This document shows, one piece after another, positions 40,303-41,565 of a stretch of 41,565 bases of DNA. Source of the stretch: Nitrospirae bacterium 13_2_20CM_2_62_8. GTDB lineage: Bacteria; Nitrospirota; Nitrospiria; Nitrospirales; Nitrospiraceae. The stretch's first letter is position 1. Each line of letters starts with the position of its first letter. The stretch spans positions 1-41,565 of the forward strand of contig MNDM01000002.1 in NCBI GenBank assembly GCA_001914955.1. The letters run 5' to 3'. Under the pieces are notes generated by a model, which was not told the DNA's origin, searched no databases, and was given only the letters and a program-made list of their open reading frames with translations. A program made the translations under genes and the position numbers.

Positions 40303-41565
40303 CTACACGCCTTTGGCCAGATCCCCTGCGGGGCCAAAGCGGCCCTCGCCCAGGGGTTTATCCACCCTGAGGTTGTCGGTCTGTGACGAGTCGACTGATC
40401 GTTCCTCGAGCGGCGGTTCCCAGCCGAGCTTCCGGAGCGTGTCAAGCACCATCTTTTTGAGGGATTCCACGGCGCTCAGCCGGCTGGAAGCGAACGAGAG
40501 GACCCGCTCACCTTCCGCCTCCACCTCCGAAGCCTTGGGGTCGTGCAGAAACGCCACCAGGGGCTCGATCGCGGTATCGCCGATCAGAACCAGGGAGGCG
40601 GCGGCCCGATCACGCAGGTTGCCATCTTTCAGCAATAGGATCAGGTCGGGAATGACACCAGGATCCCTGAAGTGTCCAAGGGCGGTCGCGGCCGCTTCCT
40701 TGATAAACGCCTCCTCGCTGACGATGCACCCCGGGGTCGGCGTCCCGTCCTGTCGGATCCCCTTCCCTTTCAGCGCGTCGAGCACCGCCGGGAGCGCCCG
40801 GGCATCACCGATCATGCCGAGGGACATGATGGCGTGCCGCTTGACGGCCCCATCCTTCATCGCCTCGAGCAGGGCCTCGATCGCGCGTGGATCGCCGATC
40901 ATCCCGAGCGCGATCGTCGCATCCTCGCGCACCGCACGATCGGGGTCCTTGAGCGCCTCGATGAGGGCCTCCACCACCCGCGACTCCCTGACCCAGGAAC
41001 GGCCGGTCTGATAGTCGCTCGTCATGCCGCCCAGCGCGCGGGCGGCGTGGCAGCGAACCACAAAATCCTTGTCCTGGAAGCTGTCGATCAACGGCCCGAC
41101 GGACGGTTTCCCGATGGCGACCAGCGCCGTGCCTGCTGTCTCTCGAACCGTTTTCGAGCTGTCCTTGAAAAGTTTGATGAGCGCCGGGACGGCCCCGGGA
41201 TCCCCGATTTTGCCTAACGCTTCGGCCGCGGCGCTCTTCACCGCCCCGTCTCGATCCCGACAGGCCGCGATCAGGAGGTCCACAGCACGTGCGTCCTTAA
41301 TCTCTCCGCAGGTCTTGGCCGCATGTTCCCGCACCCGCCATCGCTCGTCCTTCAAACCCATGAGGAGTCGGTCAACGGCCCCGGCCCCCAGGTGAGCCAT
41401 CGCGGTCACCGCCGCCTCCCTCACCTCCGCGATGGGGTCATTGAACAAGCCCACCAGCGCCTCCGCCGCGCGCAGGCCGCCGATCCTGCCCACCCCCCAT
41501 GCCGCGTGGGCGCGCACCGACCAGAACTCGTCCTCGAACGCTCGGAGCAGCGGCTCCAAGGTACT
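40303..41565 (-). CDS. HEAT-repeat protein 5 (5' end outside window)
   Basis: The reading frame is open at the right edge, so the N-terminus is missing; TTG 41559 is simply an internal codon or a weak candidate. About 420 residues are visible with around ten PBS-lyase-type HEAT repeats (FWSVRAHAAWGVGRIGGLRAAEALVGLF, AEALGKIGDPGAVPALIKLF). Two interruptions occur, GGMTSDYQTGRSWVRESR and GIRQDGTPTPGCIVSEEA. It carries the cluster ending LRKLGWEPPLEE and then a unique 30-residue Asp/Ser/Gly-rich tail. It converges with the beta-propeller gene, with only 10 nt between the stops. Confidence 0.85.
   Translation of the reverse strand, partial: STLEPLLRAFEDEFWSVRAHAAWGVGRIGGLRAAEALVGLFNDPIAEVREAAVTAMAHLGAGAVDRLLMGLKDERWRVREHAAKTCGEIKDARAVDLLIAACRDRDGAVKSAAAEALGKIGDPGAVPALIKLFKDSSKTVRETAGTALVAIGKPSVGPLIDSFQDKDFVVRCHAARALGGMTSDYQTGRSWVRESRVVEALIEALKDPDRAVREDATIALGMIGDPRAIEALLEAMKDGAVKRHAIMSLGMIGDARALPAVLDALKGKGIRQDGTPTPGCIVSEEAFIKEAAATALGHFRDPGVIPDLILLLKDGNLRDRAAASLVLIGDTAIEPLVAFLHDPKASEVEAEGERVLSFASSRLSAVESLKKMVLDTLRKLGWEPPLEERSVDSSQTDNLRVDKPLGEGRFGPAGDLAKGV

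Noticed and set aside
34904-41565. HEAT genes as a DNA repeat array or recombination hotspot
   Set aside because: The periodicity is at protein level (about 30 residues); the DNA units are too diverged to be a tandem DNA repeat.

Overview
This is a high-GC, tightly packed bacterial chromosome segment with 41 protein-coding loci; two run off the window edges and one is broken. No rRNA, tRNA, CRISPR array, insertion sequence or phage gene was seen. Gene content and order (CimA/LysC/Hom/ThrC with an ApgM-type protein in the homoserine-kinase slot, the rimP-nusA-infB-rbfA-truB-rpsO-pnp block, an Alvin-type 2[4Fe-4S] ferredoxin, a periplasmic cupredoxin, clusters of PBS-lyase-type HEAT proteins and a secreted beta-propeller) suggest a Nitrospira-like member of Nitrospirota. 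That assignment is an inference from gene content, not a database result.

Layout. (1) 1-7113, minus strand: an aspartate-family and isoleucine operon read from a good sigma-70 promoter at 7085-7113: aminotransferase (broken), hom, thrC, apgM-like putative homoserine kinase, lysC, cimA. (2) 7313-14370, plus strand: pdxJ, acpS, nnr, tsaE, HIT hydrolase, lapA-like, mutS, mostly with overlapping starts and stops. (3) 14369-15830, minus strand: two small exported proteins of unknown function with their own promoter, strong Shine-Dalgarno sites and an intrinsic terminator. (4) 15920-29567, minus strand: a long run from a DUF192 protein, Rieske protein, SDR, chagasin-like protein and D-amino acid aminotransferase, through a rimP leader hairpin, into rimP-nusA-infB-DUF503-rbfA-truB-rpsO-pnp-M16 peptidase. 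(5) 29489-33452: Alvin-type ferredoxin, a small exported protein, a cupredoxin, a membrane protein fused to a spermidine-synthase-like domain, and a CBS-pair protein. (6) 33484-41565: UDP-glucose dehydrogenase, then five HEAT-repeat genes surrounding a secreted beta-propeller.

The most unusual features are these. Three families of short-word intergenic elements, mostly built as two inverted arms, occupy ten sites in the first 36 kb; they tend to sit on stop codons, and copies are read into MutS and the tail of AcpS. The aminotransferase has lost about 150 nt, which joins it in frame to hom. The ApgM-like protein lacks several residues of the canonical phosphoglycerate-mutase metal centre. An OB-like domain may be shared by the two exported proteins and the N-terminus of one HEAT protein. 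The HEAT/beta-propeller cluster has no recognisable described function and is the best candidate for an uncharacterised system.
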